Assembly (NCBI RefSeq): GCF_003075435.1
Contig: NZ_QCZJ01000020.1
Span: forward strand, 1-64,000
From: Terrimonas sp.
GTDB taxonomy: Bacteria; Bacteroidota; Bacteroidia; Chitinophagales; Chitinophagaceae
Reading direction: 5' to 3'
Length of the DNA stretch: 64,000 nucleotides
Position numbers and translations under genes: made by a program. This document shows, piece after piece, positions 25,377 to 34,935 of this stretch. Each line of letters begins with the position of its first letter. The first letter of the stretch is position 1. The notes under the pieces were generated by a model. The model was not told the DNA's origin and did no database searches. It saw only the letters and a program-made list of their open reading frames with translations.

Positions 25377-25976
25377 TTGGGTTATAATAAGTTCATACAT
25401 GAGCATGATCTGCTTCAGCAACTGGCTGAAGGAGATCGTAACGCCTTCAGGATGCTTTATGAACATTACAGCAATAAGGTTTTCTTTTATGTACTCCGTT
25501 TTACGGAATCCAGGGACCTGGCAGCGGATATATTGCAGGAAGTTTTTATCAAGGTTTGGATTGAGCGGGAAAAAATGAAAGATATACACAGCCTGGATGC
25601 ATGGTTATTTACAGTAGCAAAACATAAACTTATCAATGGCTTCAGAAAGCTTTCCCTGGAGCATGCCGCTATTGCAGAAATAGGTAACAGGACGCAGGAG
25701 CCGGTTGATTTTATTACCCACTCGGTTGATTATAATGACACACGCCGGGCCCTGCAAACCGCTATAGACCAGTTGCCTCCACAGCAAAAGATCATTTACC
25801 GCCTTTGTCGCGAACAGGGCATGAAAAATGATGAAATTGCGAGTAAACTGAATATTTCTCCGCTTACGGTTAAAAAGCATATTGCACAAGCCTCCCGGTC
25901 AATCCGTATCCTGCTTGCGAAGCAGGCCATTAAGCCTGTATCCTTACTTATATGGATTTTCAGCATTTTTCAATAA
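25377..25976 (+). CDS. ECF-family RNA polymerase sigma factor
   Basis: A 199-residue sigma-70 family factor of the extracytoplasmic-function type. Region 2 spans about 12-85: DLLQQLAEGDRNAFRMLYEHYSNKVFFYV, then RDLAADILQEVFIKVW, the -10-binding helix. Region 4 spans about 128-185: LPPQQKIIYRLCREQGMKNDEIASKLNISPLTVKKHIAQA, the -35-binding helix-turn-helix. There is no in-frame ATG before region 2; the best start is TTG at 25377. The FecR gene follows 86 bp downstream, and a SusC gene with an STN domain comes next, the usual trans-envelope signalling trio for substrate-induced glycan uptake. Confidence 0.92.
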   Translation: MGYNKFIHEHDLLQQLAEGDRNAFRMLYEHYSNKVFFYVLRFTESRDLAADILQEVFIKVWIEREKMKDIHSLDAWLFTVAKHKLINGFRKLSLEHAAIAEIGNRTQEPVDFITHSVDYNDTRRALQTAIDQLPPQQKIIYRLCREQGMKNDEIASKLNISPLTVKKHIAQASRSIRILLAKQAIKPVSLLIWIFSIFQ

Positions 25977-26062
25977 TTTTTTAAGTACACTACTCCTTTT
26001 TTATCTGCCGTTTGTCTACTGAATAACTGCCGGCAATTAACAGGTGGTTCAAAAGTAGGCAT

Positions 26063-27253
26063 ATGGATAAAGAAAGGTTTTCATACTTGCTGGAAAAGCA
26101 TTTTCAAAAAACGATCTCTCCTTCAGAGCGGAAAGAGCTTTCACAAATAATGCGCAGGCTGCAGCCGGACGCAGCGCTTGAAGAATGGATGCATGAAAAA
26201 TGGCATTCCTTTTCCCCCGGCGAAAAACTGGAGGAAGATGAGACAGAGCAATATTTTGATTCTATTATGGCTGCTGCAAACGAGATTGATGAAAGATCTC
26301 CCCGCTCACATCATATAGCATTTACACGCTCCCGCAGGTGGCTTAGCGTTGCAGCAATTTTACTTATCGGGCTTTCAGGCTCACTCGCCTACCTGTTTAT
26401 ACAAAAGCCGGCCGGCAGTGTGCATGAGCAGGCAACCATAATACCCAAACAGGATATAGCACCAGGAGGAAATTTCGCAACGCTTACATTGGCAGATGGT
26501 ACAAAAGTAATACTTGACAGCGCGGTAAACGGTATTGTGGCCGAGCAGGGGAATACCAAAGTGATTAAACTGGGAAATGGAGAAATAAAATATGAGCACA
26601 GTAAAAGCCTTGGCAAAGTATTATTTAATACAATGACTACGCCGGCAGGAGGTCAATATCACCTGCTTTTGCCTGATGGCACCGGTGTATGGTTAAATGC
26701 TGCTTCATCTGTTACATACCCTACGGTTTTTACCGGCAAAGAAAGAATGGTATCTGTAACCGGCGAAGCATACTTTGAGGTAACCAGGAATGCAGCAATG
26801 CCTTTTAAAGTAAAAACCGGCGAACAGGTAATTGAAGTGTTGGGTACTCATTTTAATGTGAACGCCTACAGTGATGAAAACACAGTAAATACCACTTTGG
26901 CAGAAGGTAAAATAAGCATAACAGATAAAGGGAAAACGATGTTATTACAACCTGGTCAGCAGGCGCAAAACAACCGTAGCGGCAACCTGGTATTAATACA
27001 GCATCCCGATATAGATGAAACGCTGGCATGGAAAGATGGTTTGTTTCGCTTTAACGGAACCGGTATAGAAGCTATCATGCGCCAGGTATCAAGATGGTAT
27101 AATGTGGAAGTAATATATAAAGACAAGATCACTGAACAGTTTGTTGCTGAAATACCGAGAAATGTAAAAGTGTCCAAGCTGCTGGAATTACTTGAGCTGA
27201 CAAAGCAGGTTCACTTTACCATCGATAACAGGACCATTACTGTAACCAGGTAA
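26063..27253 (+). CDS. FecR-family anti-sigma factor
   Basis: A 396-residue inner-membrane anti-sigma regulator. A cytoplasmic N-terminal helical part (1-90) is followed by one membrane span at about 93-113 (LSVAAILLIGLSGSLAYLFI). The periplasmic FecR domain (about 130-330) holds FATLTLADGTKVILDSA, TPAGGQYHLLLPDGTGVWLNAASS, VSVTGEAYFEV and PFKVKTGEQVIEVLGTHFNVNAY. The DUF4974-like C-terminus (about 325-396) has WKDGLFRFNGTGIEAIMRQVSRWYNVEVIY. In this class the STN domain of the partner SusC contacts FecR when substrate arrives, releasing the sigma factor. The sigma gene is immediately upstream and the SusC gene 175 bp downstream. Confidence 0.94.
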   Translation: MDKERFSYLLEKHFQKTISPSERKELSQIMRRLQPDAALEEWMHEKWHSFSPGEKLEEDETEQYFDSIMAAANEIDERSPRSHHIAFTRSRRWLSVAAILLIGLSGSLAYLFIQKPAGSVHEQATIIPKQDIAPGGNFATLTLADGTKVILDSAVNGIVAEQGNTKVIKLGNGEIKYEHSKSLGKVLFNTMTTPAGGQYHLLLPDGTGVWLNAASSVTYPTVFTGKERMVSVTGEAYFEVTRNAAMPFKVKTGEQVIEVLGTHFNVNAYSDENTVNTTLAEGKISITDKGKTMLLQPGQQAQNNRSGNLVLIQHPDIDETLAWKDGLFRFNGTGIEAIMRQVSRWYNVEVIYKDKITEQFVAEIPRNVKVSKLLELLELTKQVHFTIDNRTITVTR

Positions 27254-27428
27254 TTATTGTATAATCATTAAAATCATTATTACATGCATACAATCATTGA
27301 AGTATAATCATTTTACAGGCATTGCATTAAAAACCGGAAGCGTTGGAGCGCCCCCGGCAGAATGTGCAGGCCATAGTTAAACAATCCCGAACGATCATTT
27401 AATTAAATAACCCAAACAAAACAAAGCT

Positions 27429-30400
27429 ATGCGATTCATTGCTTATCGCCAAGCACTGCTGTGCAGGTACCGAAACTGTAATACTTTTTTGCGAAAAATC
27501 TGCTTAGTCATGAAACTGACATTGTTTTTACTCTTCGCCTGTCTTTTAGAAGCCAACGCCGGCGGTTATGCGCAGGGCGTAACCCTGAAGATGAATAATG
27601 CAGGTATAGAAGTGGTGTTGAAAGAAATTAAGAAGCAAACCGGCTATCACATTATTTATGGGAAAAGTGAGATGGCCAAAGCACCAAAGATTGATATTGA
27701 CATCAAAAATGCTTCGCTGGAAGAAGCATTGGCATTGGTATTCAAAAACCAGTCCTTATCCTACACTATCCGCGACAGGTTTATAGTAATCGCTCCCAAA
27801 CCTGCTCCTCCGGTTGCTTTACCTCAAAGCGAATATTCTCCTCTGCCACCTGTGGACATAAAAGGAAAAGTGACTGCAGAAGACCATCCCGGGCAGCCGC
27901 TCGAAGGAGCATCTGTAAAAATAAAGGGCTCAGATGCAGGAACAAGCACCAATTCCGGCGGGGAATTTTCCATACAAATACCTGGAGAACAGGCTACGCT
28001 TGTCATTTCTTATGTTGGATATCAAACCACCGAGGTGCAGGTTTCCAGGGCGAATGCCAGTGTGAATATTGCCCTGAAAGCTGCTGAAGCACAAACGGAC
28101 GAAATAGTAGTAATAGGATATGGTACTCAGAAAAAACGTGACCTCACCGGGGCAGTATCTTCTGTAAAAACCAAAGACCTTGTTTTGTCTTCCGGTCCTG
28201 AGATCGGGAATATGCTGAAAGGCAAAGTGGCAGGGCTTACCATCCGCCAGAACAGCGCCCAGCCCGGAGGGGGACTGGATATACTTGTACGCGGAGCCGG
28301 TTCTGTAAATGCGAGCAATGCGCCGCTGCTTGTGGTAGACGGATTTCCCATAGTAGATATGGAACAGCCGGAAAGCGGGGGGCGGTATAATGCCGGTACG
28401 CAAAGTATCCTCAATGCTTTTAACCCTAATGATATCGAATCCATCGAGGTTTTAAAAGATGCCAGCGCCACTTCTATCTATGGTTCAAGAGCTGCCAATG
28501 GTGTTATACTCATCAGCACCAAAAGAGGAAGCGAAGGCGCGCTGAAAGTGCAGTACTCCAACAATTTCTCATTCCAGAAATACAATAATCCTTTTGATGT
28601 ACTGCCGCTCAACGAATGGATGCAGGTACGCAATGAAGCAGCATGGGAGCAATGGCAGTTTGATAACAACGTGTATCCTTATGGCAACCGCACACAGGAA
28701 GAAGCAGAAGCCAATCCTGTAAACGGGCCTTTCAGAAAATTATATACGCAGAATGCCATCAACAACGTAGGTCGTGGCACCGACTGGTTCGACCTTGTTA
28801 CCCGCGACGGTAAGACCATGCAGCACAACATCTCTTTATCAGGAGGCACCAGGTATACAAAATACCTGATATCCGGCAATTATTACGACCAGGACGGCAT
28901 TATAAAAAACGCTTCATTTAAGAGATATTCAGTAAGGGCGAATATCGACCAGGAGATAAACAGGTTTATAAAAACAGGGCTGAATTTTACTGCCAGCAGG
29001 ATTGATAATAAGAACAGCCAGTTGGGGGCAGACCAGTACGAAAACTCCGGTATCATACGCGCCGCCATCCAGCAGGGCCCTCATATTCCGGCAATTGATG
29101 AAAATGGTGATTATCCCCTGAATCCTCAATTGGCGTTACAGCCTAATCCATATTCCCTTCTTACCATCAGCGACCAGGGCAGGATAGAACGTTTTCTTGG
29201 TAACTTTTTTGTAGATATCACTCCTGTAAAAGGGCTTACAGTTAAGCTAAAAGCCGGTATAGACAGGGGCAGCTCAAAAAGACAGAATTACCTTCCCACC
29301 ACCACACTCCATGGAGCGCTTGAACACGGCAGAGCTTATATATCCAGCTCAGATAATAACTCTTACCTGCTGGAGGCAACTGCCAATTACAATACCAGTA
29401 TTGCAAAGCATAATATTGACCTGCTGGGTGGTGTATCCGAACAAAGATTTGTTACGTCCTCACACAGCGAAGGTGCAACAGGATTTATTACTGATGCCTT
29501 CCTGTGGAACAATCTCGGGGCAGGCAGTGTACAGTTGCCCAGCAATTCAGCCGGGTCAAAAAACATGATCGCCTCTTATTTTGGAAGATTCAACTATAAC
29601 TATAAACAACGCTATTACCTTACCGCAACAGTACGTACTGATGGAGCCAGTGTATTTGCAGCCAATCATAAATGGGGCACTTTTCCTTCAGCAGCCATTG
29701 CATGGAACCTGGCAGAAGAACCTTTATTAGGGTTCCTGAAAAATACTTTTTCCCGGTTAAAGCTCAGGCTGAGCTATGGACAAACAGGAAATGCTACTAT
29801 CAACAGTAATGCCTTTGCAGCTTATGCTGCTTATCCTGCATGGCTGAGCGGAAGCGACTCCCGCCTGATTGGGGTTTCGCTGGCAAGGTTAGAAAACCCA
29901 GACCTGAAATGGGAAACAACAACAGGTGCTAATCTCGGGCTTGATTTCTCTGTGCTCAATGGCAGAATAGATGGTTCAATAGAGCTGTTCAATAATGTTA
30001 TTTCTGATCTGCTGGCTACCAAATCCCTGAATTCATACCAGGAAGTAAATACCATCATTGCAAATATTGGCAAAACGCAAAGCAAAGGATTTGAGATTAC
30101 CATTAACAGCCGCAATGTGCAAACGAAAAATTTCCAATGGAAAACCATGTTCGCGCTTTCACGGTATAAAGACACGTGGAAAGAAAGGGCTCCTGACTGG
30201 AAACCTGCGGTATATGAAAGCGCCAATGACCCTATACGTGCGGTATACAGCAGAGCAGCAGATGGTATTTTACAGGTAGGTGAACAAGTGCCTGCATCGC
30301 AACCGGAACTTAAGCCCGGCATGATTAAAATAAAAGATATAGACGGATTTGAAAGAGATGCCAATGGCAACCCGGTTGTAGATGCCAATGGACGTTTTAT

Positions 30401-30941
30401 ACGCCTTGGTAAAGCTGACGGAATGATTGACGAAGCAGATACAAAATTAATGGGCACATCTGATCCGAGCTTTATGGCAGGGCTCACCAATATACTGACC
30501 TATAAAAATTTCAGCCTGAATTTTGATTTCAATGCACTGTTCGGCAGAAGGTTTGCTGACCCCAACTATACTACATATGGTGTAAGTGCTGCAGGCGTTT
30601 ACTCCAACGGATATAATGCGCTGAGAATTGTGAAAGAAAGATGGACGCCGGAAAATCCTTCTACCACACACCCCAGTTCATTTTATGGATGGTCGCCATA
30701 CGGTGTTGGTGATTTTTTTGTACAGGATGCGTGGTTTATCAGGTTGCAGAATATTTCACTTGGATATAATCTTCCTCACAAATGGTTTGGAAAGGTGATC
30801 AGCGCTGCACGAATACATGCAGACGCCCAAAACCTGTTTGTTATTACACCTTATACCGGTGTGGATCCTGAAACAGATTCTTACACCGCCGCCTATCCTT
30901 ATATCAGAACATATACAATAGGCTTAAACATCAATTTCTAA
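27429..30941 (+). CDS. SusC/RagA-family TonB-dependent transporter with STN domain
   Basis: A 1170-residue outer-membrane TonB-dependent transporter. Order of parts: signal region (the hydrophobic core is around residues 28-48, so a start at 27510 is also possible), STN domain about 50-120 (VTLKMNNAGIEVVLKEIKKQ), CarboxypepD_reg-like domain about 142-215, plug about 220-345 (IVVIGYGTQKKRDLTGAVSSV, VDGFPIVD, IEVLKDASATSIYGSRAANGVIL) and a beta barrel to the C-terminal YTIGLNINF. The STN domain marks it as a signal-transducing transporter, which fits the sigma/FecR genes upstream. SusD follows after 20 bp. It imports an oligosaccharide or similar ligand; identity unknown. Confidence 0.95.
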   Translation: MRFIAYRQALLCRYRNCNTFLRKICLVMKLTLFLLFACLLEANAGGYAQGVTLKMNNAGIEVVLKEIKKQTGYHIIYGKSEMAKAPKIDIDIKNASLEEALALVFKNQSLSYTIRDRFIVIAPKPAPPVALPQSEYSPLPPVDIKGKVTAEDHPGQPLEGASVKIKGSDAGTSTNSGGEFSIQIPGEQATLVISYVGYQTTEVQVSRANASVNIALKAAEAQTDEIVVIGYGTQKKRDLTGAVSSVKTKDLVLSSGPEIGNMLKGKVAGLTIRQNSAQPGGGLDILVRGAGSVNASNAPLLVVDGFPIVDMEQPESGGRYNAGTQSILNAFNPNDIESIEVLKDASATSIYGSRAANGVILISTKRGSEGALKVQYSNNFSFQKYNNPFDVLPLNEWMQVRNEAAWEQWQFDNNVYPYGNRTQEEAEANPVNGPFRKLYTQNAINNVGRGTDWFDLVTRDGKTMQHNISLSGGTRYTKYLISGNYYDQDGIIKNASFKRYSVRANIDQEINRFIKTGLNFTASRIDNKNSQLGADQYENSGIIRAAIQQGPHIPAIDENGDYPLNPQLALQPNPYSLLTISDQGRIERFLGNFFVDITPVKGLTVKLKAGIDRGSSKRQNYLPTTTLHGALEHGRAYISSSDNNSYLLEATANYNTSIAKHNIDLLGGVSEQRFVTSSHSEGATGFITDAFLWNNLGAGSVQLPSNSAGSKNMIASYFGRFNYNYKQRYYLTATVRTDGASVFAANHKWGTFPSAAIAWNLAEEPLLGFLKNTFSRLKLRLSYGQTGNATINSNAFAAYAAYPAWLSGSDSRLIGVSLARLENPDLKWETTTGANLGLDFSVLNGRIDGSIELFNNVISDLLATKSLNSYQEVNTIIANIGKTQSKGFEITINSRNVQTKNFQWKTMFALSRYKDTWKERAPDWKPAVYESANDPIRAVYSRAADGILQVGEQVPASQPELKPGMIKIKDIDGFERDANGNPVVDANGRFIRLGKADGMIDEADTKLMGTSDPSFMAGLTNILTYKNFSLNFDFNALFGRRFADPNYTTYGVSAAGVYSNGYNALRIVKERWTPENPSTTHPSSFYGWSPYGVGDFFVQDAWFIRLQNISLGYNLPHKWFGKVISAARIHADAQNLFVITPYTGVDPETDSYTAAYPYIRTYTIGLNINF

Positions 30942-30961
30942 TCCAGATAACTGTGCAGTAT

Positions 30962-32428
30962 ATGAAAAAATATATCAGTTTTACTTTATTAACAGCTATG
31001 GTATGGCTATGCAGCTGTACCAAAGATCTTGTACCGATAGATTATTCAGAGATCAATCCGAATATATTTCCTAAATCTGCTTCAGACCTTGAAGCAATGG
31101 TGAATGCCTGCTATTACCCACTCCGTGGTGCATGGGGTGATGGCATTTTCTCCACCTCAGAAAGAGGGGTAATGTTTTTAAGCGATGCTACCACAGAAAT
31201 ATTACATGGCAAATATGGCGATCAAAATATCGCATCATTACACAATTTCCAGTCATACAGCACCGGCTTTACGCGCTATTACGATGATTTTTATAACAAG
31301 ATCAGCCGTATGACCATGACCATTGATCTCATCTCACAGTCAACAGTAAGCGAAGATTTAAAAAAGAAAGCGATAGCGGAAGTAAGATGTGCAAGAGGAC
31401 TACTGGCATATACGCTTTTTGATTTGTACGGCCCTATTGTTATAGCCCCGCTGGAAGTGTTGAATAACCCGCTCAAAGAGGAGCCTTTGGCGAGAATGGA
31501 ATACAATGAAATGGTATCCTTTATTGAAGCAGATCTCGAAGCCGCCGCTGCCGACCTTCCGCTACCACAGAATGCGGAATATGGCCGCTTTAATAAAGCG
31601 CTTGCAAAAATGATTGACATAAGGCTTAACCTGCATGAAAAAAAATGGGATAAGGTAAAAGAGCTATGCGATGATATTATAGCCTATAATGCATACTCCC
31701 TTGACGCTGACTATGCAGCGATATGGGATATTGAAGGAGCCAAGAGCAGTAAAGAAGTAATATGGGCAATTCCCTGTGATTATACAGGTACCAGCGAAAA
31801 CCAATGGCAGTTGATGGTATTGCCCTCTAATTATACACCTAAAGGCGGATGGGGCACTATATCAAGTACCTGGTGGTTTTACGACAGGTTTGAGCCTGAT
31901 GATAAAAGAAAAAAAATGCTTATTGCGGAATATACCGGCAGCGATGGCATCACGTACAACAGGGCAAACCCGGGGAATATCCTGGATTGGGGACCCATTC
32001 CTTTAAAGATCAGTGAAGATGCAGACCGCACCACAAGCCTTACTACAGTTGATATTGTAATGTATCGCTATCCGGATGTACTGCTTTCCAAAGCGGAAGC
32101 TATTGCCAACACCGGGTCTCCTACTGAAGAAGCCATGGAACTAGTAAACACTGTAAGAAGAAGAGCAGGACTGGAGGATAAAAAGCTGGCTGATTATGCT
32201 TCACCTGAGGCATTCAATGATCTTATCCTGCTGGAAAGAAGTCATGAATTCTGGTGCGAGAACGGGCAGTACCGGGCAGACCTGATCCGCCATGGAAAAT
32301 TTGTCAGCCGTTGCCAGGAAGTAACACAATCTACCTATACCAATGCCGATAAAGTGTTATTCCCTTTCTCACTGCAAGCCGTAAGCGAAGGAAAAGGAAA
32401 GTTCATTCAAAACCCCGGTTACCAGTAA
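30962..32428 (+). CDS. SusD/RagB-family outer-membrane lipoprotein
   Basis: A 488-residue lipoprotein (MKKYISFTLLTAMVWLCSC, Cys19) of the SusD/RagB family, the lid of the SusC channel that binds the incoming glycan at the cell surface. Family features: SASDLEAMVNACYYPLRGAW near the N-terminus, TPR-like helices with ARGLLAYTLFDLYGPIVIAP, MYRYPDVLLSKAEAIANTG, and the C-terminal LLERSHEFWCENGQYRADLIRHGKF. I chose the ATG at 30962 because it opens the signal peptide; a GTG three codons earlier is less likely. It follows SusC by 20 bp and precedes the DUF4874/DUF4832 gene by 27 bp, so one transcript is likely. Confidence 0.94.
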   Translation: MKKYISFTLLTAMVWLCSCTKDLVPIDYSEINPNIFPKSASDLEAMVNACYYPLRGAWGDGIFSTSERGVMFLSDATTEILHGKYGDQNIASLHNFQSYSTGFTRYYDDFYNKISRMTMTIDLISQSTVSEDLKKKAIAEVRCARGLLAYTLFDLYGPIVIAPLEVLNNPLKEEPLARMEYNEMVSFIEADLEAAAADLPLPQNAEYGRFNKALAKMIDIRLNLHEKKWDKVKELCDDIIAYNAYSLDADYAAIWDIEGAKSSKEVIWAIPCDYTGTSENQWQLMVLPSNYTPKGGWGTISSTWWFYDRFEPDDKRKKMLIAEYTGSDGITYNRANPGNILDWGPIPLKISEDADRTTSLTTVDIVMYRYPDVLLSKAEAIANTGSPTEEAMELVNTVRRRAGLEDKKLADYASPEAFNDLILLERSHEFWCENGQYRADLIRHGKFVSRCQEVTQSTYTNADKVLFPFSLQAVSEGKGKFIQNPGYQ

Positions 32429-32455
32429 ACAAAATTTCACTAAAAAAGAAAGGAC

Positions 32456-33823
32456 ATGACACTAAAAAATATCTATATATTATGCTTTTGGCTACTGACT
32501 GCAACCGGCCTCTGCGGATGTAAACGTTCAGAAGGGAAAGATACTACTGTAAATCGCATACAATACGAAATATCAAACGCGATATTTCCAAACCCGGAGC
32601 GTGGTTTCATCAGAACCATGAGCGTTTTTTCTGAAGGCAATCCGCTTGTGGCAGGTGATCTGAATCTTTTAAGAAGCCAGAATGTAACAATGATTTTACG
32701 CGTTTTTTACCTGGACGCGTTTAAGGATAAAGCCATCAGTAATGCAGAGATTTCTTTAATAAAAAGTGATCTCAAAACTGTACGGGATGCCGGCTTGAAG
32801 ATGATACTCCGATTTGCGTATACTGATGATATGCAGGGAACGGATGCCCCATATACGATTATAGAAGCGCACCTTGATCAGTTGAAAACAGTATTTGAGC
32901 AAAATAAGGATGTAATAGCATTTGTTCAGGCCGGGCTTATTGGCGCCTGGGGCGAATGGCACAGCTCCAGCAACGGGCTTGCTACTGTAGAAAATGAGAG
33001 AAAGGTGCTGAATAAATTACTGAGCGTATTGCCGGCAGATATTATAGTACAGGTAAGAACACCTTCTGCAAAACAACAGATATTCAGTACAACTGCACCA
33101 TTGACGGCGGAAACAGCATATACAGGTGAGAACCGGGCAAGGGTAGGTCATCACAATGATTGCTTTTTAACAGGAGGTACCGACTATGGCACTTATAATA
33201 ATGTAGATGCTGAAAAACAATATATCAGTACCGAAGCTTTGTATGTACCAACCGGCGGCGAAACCTGTCCGCCAACAGACGGGTACGACCCTACATGCGC
33301 TGAAGGCCGCAAGGAGATGGCGTTGCTGAAATGGACTTACCTGAATCTTGACTGGTACCAGCCTACCATTAATGCATGGAAAAACTCAGGATGCTTTGAT
33401 GAATTTCAGAGATATCTCGGATACAGGCTGGCCTTAGTTGATGCATTATTGCCTGATCAGGCAGCATCAAACGGAAGCATGCAGGTAGATATCAATATTA
33501 CCAACAAAGGATACGCTCCGCTGTATCATAAAAAAGAAGTATACCTCGTATTAAAAAATACTGCTACCGGTGATTTCTACGATAAAGCGTTATCAACAGA
33601 TCTCAGGTTATGCAAACCGTCTGCAATGCAAAGCATCAGGCAGGCAGTAGCGCTTTCCGGCATTCCGGTGGGAAAATATGATCTGTTCCTTCGCATAACA
33701 GACCAGGATGAAGCACTGGCCGGGAGAACAGAATACGCGATACAACTGGCCAACAACAATACATGGCTAACTGATCACCATGGTATTAACAGCCTTAATA
33801 AACAAATCACTATTACCAATTAA
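32456..33823 (+). CDS. DUF4874/DUF4832 lipoprotein, glycoside hydrolase-like
   Basis: A 455-residue lipoprotein (LLTATGLCGC, Cys22). The N-terminal part (about 35-190) matches DUF4874: FPNPERGFIRTMSVFSEGNPL, LRVFYLDAFKDKAIS, LKTVRDAGLKMILRFAYTDD and AFVQAGLIGAWGEWHSSSNG, which has a TIM-barrel feel with acidic residues at strand ends. The C-terminal part matches DUF4832 (RVGHHNDCFLTGGTDYGTY onward, then a beta-sandwich). The activity of the pair is not established as far as I know; a glycan-active role is plausible from the fold and its place inside a SusC/D operon. It would be the only candidate enzyme in this locus. Overlaps or short gaps link it to SusD and the next lipoprotein. Confidence 0.82.
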   Translation: MTLKNIYILCFWLLTATGLCGCKRSEGKDTTVNRIQYEISNAIFPNPERGFIRTMSVFSEGNPLVAGDLNLLRSQNVTMILRVFYLDAFKDKAISNAEISLIKSDLKTVRDAGLKMILRFAYTDDMQGTDAPYTIIEAHLDQLKTVFEQNKDVIAFVQAGLIGAWGEWHSSSNGLATVENERKVLNKLLSVLPADIIVQVRTPSAKQQIFSTTAPLTAETAYTGENRARVGHHNDCFLTGGTDYGTYNNVDAEKQYISTEALYVPTGGETCPPTDGYDPTCAEGRKEMALLKWTYLNLDWYQPTINAWKNSGCFDEFQRYLGYRLALVDALLPDQAASNGSMQVDINITNKGYAPLYHKKEVYLVLKNTATGDFYDKALSTDLRLCKPSAMQSIRQAVALSGIPVGKYDLFLRITDQDEALAGRTEYAIQLANNNTWLTDHHGINSLNKQITITN

Positions 33824-33858
33824 CCGTGATCGGTATTGATCACCAAAAAATAATAAAC

Positions 33859-34719
33859 ATGAAACGGAATTTCATTTATATAATAAGCTGGTTGCTGATT
33901 ATTGTTGCAGTTGCCTCCTGCAAAAAAGATAACGAGAACAGTAACCTGAAATCTGTATTCAGCTATGTGGCAGATGGTTTTAAAGTAACTTTCACCAACT
34001 TTTCTTCAGGCGCCAAAACATATCAATGGGATTTTAACGACAAGCCCGGTGACAGCTCATCCCTTAAATCGCCGCAACATATTTTTTCCAGAAAGGGAGA
34101 TTTTCTTGTATCTCTTACAGCCGTCAATGGCAATCAAACAGATGTATTCACAGACACCGTGAGTATACTGGGTCCCAATATCAAAATAGACGGTGATTTT
34201 ACAGATTGGGAATATGTTGAATACCTGCATACCAATAGTGAAGACTTTGGTGGAAATATCCGGGCGATCAAGGCTTTTGCTACTGCACAGGATATCAACT
34301 TCCTGGTAGAAGGTACCACAGCAATGAAGATGGATATGATAGATATGTATATAGACGCGGACAATAATCCGGCAACAGGTTTCAGCAGTTGGGATTATCC
34401 TGCAGGCTCAGGTACAGATTTTTTGCTGGAAGGACCTGCCACATCACCAAGCTGGGGTGCAGGATATAAGCATTCAGGTGCACCCGGGGACTGGTCATTT
34501 AATTCCGTTTTTGCATTCGATACAGACATGCACTTTTCAGCTGTTAAGCCTGTGAGCGGGAAAAATATCATTGAGTTTTCTATAAAAAAATCCGCATTGG
34601 GTAGTGTAAAAGGCGCCATCAATTTTGCGCTGGTTGAACTTGACGCCGGCTGGTCAGCTATTGGCAGAGTTCCTGAAAATGAGCAACCGGAATCTAAATT
34701 TATTTCGTTGCAATTATAA
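33859..34719 (+). CDS. PKD-domain lipoprotein with CBM9-like C-terminus
   Basis: A 286-residue lipoprotein (WLLIIVAVASC, Cys21). Residues about 30-105 are a PKD-like beta-sandwich: VTFTNFSSGAKTYQWDFNDKPGDSSSLKSPQHIFSRKGDFLVSLTAVN. Residues about 107-286 begin IKIDGDFTDWE, the usual entry of carbohydrate-binding family 9-like/DOMON-type domains, with MDMIDMYIDADNNPATGF as a calcium- or ligand-binding-like loop. It is probably a surface glycan-binding protein, the equivalent of SusE/SusF, in this uptake locus. I chose the ATG at 33859, before the signal peptide, over a GTG at 33826. It is the last gene of the operon; a terminator follows at 34879-34914. Confidence 0.8.
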   Translation: MKRNFIYIISWLLIIVAVASCKKDNENSNLKSVFSYVADGFKVTFTNFSSGAKTYQWDFNDKPGDSSSLKSPQHIFSRKGDFLVSLTAVNGNQTDVFTDTVSILGPNIKIDGDFTDWEYVEYLHTNSEDFGGNIRAIKAFATAQDINFLVEGTTAMKMDMIDMYIDADNNPATGFSSWDYPAGSGTDFLLEGPATSPSWGAGYKHSGAPGDWSFNSVFAFDTDMHFSAVKPVSGKNIIEFSIKKSALGSVKGAINFALVELDAGWSAIGRVPENEQPESKFISLQL

Positions 34720-34878
34720 TAGTGCCGGAGATTAAAACATCCGGGATGTTATATTAACTCGCGCCACAGTCTAATTTTTAATAACACCAATATATCTCCT
34801 GCTGTATATAGCATCGCTGCTGTGCCTGGCAAAACGCCGCGCACAGCTATCTTATCGGCTCCGAACGGCTTACATAAA

Positions 34879-34914
34879 AAAAGGGATTGTTTCAGCATAG
34901 AAACAATCCCTTTT
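34879..34914. terminator. Bidirectional terminator between convergent operons
   Basis: AAAAGGGATTGTTTC (34879-34893) pairs perfectly over 15 bp with GAAACAATCCCTTTT (34900-34914) around a six-base loop. Flanking A and T tracts make it work on both strands. It separates the SusC/D operon from the TlpA-like gene. Confidence 0.88.
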
Positions 34915-34935
34915 AAAAATATATTCTGCATACTA

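Noticed and set aside
29831-30490. A 219-codon open frame on the minus strand inside the first SusC gene
   Set aside because: It is fully antisense to a clear TonB-dependent transporter, has no recognisable domain or signal, and its composition is that of a shadow frame.
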